Source: Bradyrhizobium sp. CCBAU 53340 (GTDB lineage Bacteria > Pseudomonadota > Alphaproteobacteria > Rhizobiales > Xanthobacteraceae). Taken from it: a stretch of 64,000 nt of DNA. The notes below the pieces were generated by a model. It worked only from the letters and a program-made list of their open reading frames with translations, searched no databases and was not told where the DNA came from. Shown piece after piece: positions 62,378-64,000 of the stretch; within the stretch, counting starts at the first letter, position 1, and each line of letters opens with the position of its first letter. The translations under genes and the position numbers were made by a program. Location: NCBI RefSeq assembly GCF_015291645.1, contig NZ_CP030055.1:4154001-4218000 (forward strand), written 5' to 3'.

Positions 62378-63736
62378 GTGAACGTCTTGTTGCGCATGTT
62401 CCCGGCGGCGCTGGTTGCCGCCGGGGTATCCGGTTTCGCCAATGCGGAGATTCTGACGGCTGCGCCGGGTCAGCCGTTGCAGGCGCTGCTGGATGGCGCG
62501 CGCGCCGGCGACGTCGTCGAGCTCTCGCCGGGCGAATATCACGGTTCGTTTCGGATCGATCGCCCCCTGCAACTGATCGGCCAACAAGCAGCGGTGCTCG
62601 ACGGTGACGGCGCGGCCAACGTCGTCACGGTCAGCGCGCCGGACGTCACGGTTCGTGGCGTGACCATCCGGCGGTCCGGACGCGATCTACAGGCGATGAA
62701 TTCCGGAATCTTCCTGGAAAAGACCGCCGAACGCGCGACGATCGAAGACAATCATTTCGTGGAAAACCTGTTCGGCGTCTATGTGCACGGCGCCCGGGGC
62801 TCCAGGGTCAGCCGCAATGATATCGAAGGCCTGCGCGGCGGGCGTCTCAGCGAAGCCGGCAACGGCATCTCGCTCTGGAATGCGCCCAACGTCACCATCG
62901 CGGACAACACATTCCGCTATGGCCGGGACGGCATCTTCTCGATCTCCAGCAGCAAGGACCGCTTCATCAATAATCGCTTCGACCAGGTCCGCTTCGCAAT
63001 CCACTACATGTACACCAACGACAGCGAAGTCAGCGGCAACGTGTCGACCGGCAATCATGTCGGCTATGCCATCATGTATTCGAACCGGCTGGTGATCCGC
63101 GGCAATGTCTCCGATCACGATCGCGACCACGGCTTCCTGTTCAACTACGCGAATTACGCGGAGATCAACGGCAACCGCGTCACGGGCGGCCCGCTGAGCT
63201 CGATGATTGACGGGACGGACAGTGGGCCTGACGACGAGCGGGGGATGCTTCCGGAGCCGGTGCGGGCACGCCCGCTTCGGAGCGGCCCGGAAAAATGCGT
63301 GTTCATCTACAATGCCAACCACAACAAGTTCCGCAACAACTGGTTCGAGAACTGCGCCATCGGCGTGCACTTCACCGCCGGCTCCGAAGGCAACGAGATC
63401 ACGGGCAATGCCTTCGTTAACAATGCCAACCAGGTGAAATATGTCGGCACGCGGAACCTGGACTGGTCGACCGGCGGGCGCGGCAACTACTGGAGCGACA
63501 ATCCGGCCTTTGACCTCAACGGGGACGGAATCGCCGATACGGCGTACCGGCCGAACGATCTCATCGATCGCGTGCTGTGGACCGCGCCCGCTGCAAAGGT
63601 CCTCATCAACAGCCCTGCCGTCCAGGTGATCCGCTGGGCGCAGGCGCAATTCCCGGCCCTGCTGCCGGGAGGCGTCGTCGACAGCCACCCTCTGATCTCC
63701 CCGCCCCCGCGCCGCACGGCCAAGGAGGCACGATGA
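62378..63736 (+). CDS. nosD: NosD, copper-site maturation protein
   Basis: The 452-residue product has a signal (LLRMFPAALVAAGVSGFANA) and a parallel beta-helix of CASH type with many short repeats such as NGISLWNAPNVTIADNTFRY, GNHVGYAIMYSNRLVIRGNV and FENCAIGVHFTAGSEGNEIT. With NosF and NosY it forms the machinery that supplies sulfur and assembles the CuZ cluster of NosZ. It starts with GTG 62378, 13 bases after nosZ, and overlaps the nosF start. Confidence 0.95.
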   Translation: MNVLLRMFPAALVAAGVSGFANAEILTAAPGQPLQALLDGARAGDVVELSPGEYHGSFRIDRPLQLIGQQAAVLDGDGAANVVTVSAPDVTVRGVTIRRSGRDLQAMNSGIFLEKTAERATIEDNHFVENLFGVYVHGARGSRVSRNDIEGLRGGRLSEAGNGISLWNAPNVTIADNTFRYGRDGIFSISSSKDRFINNRFDQVRFAIHYMYTNDSEVSGNVSTGNHVGYAIMYSNRLVIRGNVSDHDRDHGFLFNYANYAEINGNRVTGGPLSSMIDGTDSGPDDERGMLPEPVRARPLRSGPEKCVFIYNANHNKFRNNWFENCAIGVHFTAGSEGNEITGNAFVNNANQVKYVGTRNLDWSTGGRGNYWSDNPAFDLNGDGIADTAYRPNDLIDRVLWTAPAAKVLINSPAVQVIRWAQAQFPALLPGGVVDSHPLISPPPRRTAKEAR

Positions 63737-64000
63737 TGAAGACGGTACGCATCTCCGACGTGACGAAAGACTACGGCAGCGTGAAAGCCGTCCGCGGCGC
63801 CTCGTTCGAGCTCCACCAAGGCGAGCTGGTGGCCCTGATCGGCCACAACGGCGCCGGCAAGACCACGCTCATGAAACTCATGCTGGGGCTGATCCGGCCG
63901 ACCAGCGGCTCGATCGAGGTGCTTGGCGACAATCCCGCGGCTGGCGAATTCGCGGGCCGCCGCCAACTCGGTTACTTGCCCGAGAACGTCTCCTTCGATG
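63733..64000 (+). CDS. nosF: NosF, ABC-type ATP-binding protein (partial)
   Basis: The first 89 codons are visible: MMKTVRISDVTKDYGSVKAV, then the Walker A motif GHNGAGKTTLMK and PTSGSIEVLGDNP. It is the ATPase of the NosDFY complex, which acts with NosD in CuZ biogenesis. AAGGAGGCACG precedes ATG 63733, and a second ATG follows at once (63736). The start overlaps the nosD stop. The signature and Walker B motifs lie beyond the window. Confidence 0.93.
   Translation, partial: MMKTVRISDVTKDYGSVKAVRGASFELHQGELVALIGHNGAGKTTLMKLMLGLIRPTSGSIEVLGDNPAAGEFAGRRQLGYLPENVSFD

Noticed and set aside
1..64000. tRNA genes, rRNA genes or CRISPR arrays
   Set aside because: No cloverleaf-like ends with CCA, rRNA-like stretches or regularly spaced repeats were noticed by eye. 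A program scan could still find a divergent tRNA.

Overview
The window is from an alphaproteobacterium, most likely a Bradyrhizobium or a close relative (order Rhizobiales/Hyphomicrobiales). The evidence is the gene repertoire: a DUF1476 ATPase-inhibitor protein, a clade I nos cluster, GAF-domain histidine kinases beside PF04392 substrate-binding proteins, many very short conserved rhizobial proteins, a dispersed GAGCATGATCCGGAAAA palindrome, and GC-rich codon use. No rRNA, tRNA or CRISPR array was recognised.

Positions 1 to about 36,700 form an accessory, partly eroded region. It is gene-poor and visibly richer in A+T than the right side. It holds short hypothetical genes, a large serine recombinase, a complete IS1182-family element, remnants of other insertion sequences, and many broken genes: a McrA-like restriction endonuclease split across both strands, an ATP-dependent DNA ligase relic that lacks its catalytic lysine, a truncated lytic transglycosylase, and frameshifted small genes. 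Intact genes here include a translationally coupled TIGR04255 three-gene cassette (1122-2900), a membrane metallophosphoesterase, a membrane serine hydrolase, an exported MBL-fold hydrolase, two PF04392 substrate-binding proteins, a triple-GAF histidine kinase, an SOS-response-associated peptidase (SRAP) whose expected start codon is ACG, a carboxylesterase and a WXXGXW-repeat secreted protein.

From about 36,900 the sequence becomes dense chromosomal housekeeping. It contains a DUF1476 protein, a UPF0114 membrane protein with a one-base frameshift, micro-proteins, an RlpA-like lipoprotein, an epoxide-hydrolase-like enzyme, and then a tight same-strand run: D,D-carboxypeptidase, tmk, holB, metG, a TatD hydrolase and a PhnP-like MBL hydrolase. 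This run couples cell-wall, dTTP, DNA polymerase clamp-loading and translation functions.

At 48,848-56,474 two TRAP-type uptake systems flank an acyl-CoA synthetase. The first has separate small and large permeases. The second has a fused permease and lies on the opposite strand with the synthetase, which suggests import and CoA activation of carboxylic acids. At the right end a rubrerythrin-like diiron protein is divergent from nosR-nosZ-nosD-nosF. This is the nitrous oxide reductase operon, which performs the last step of denitrification; nosF runs off the window.
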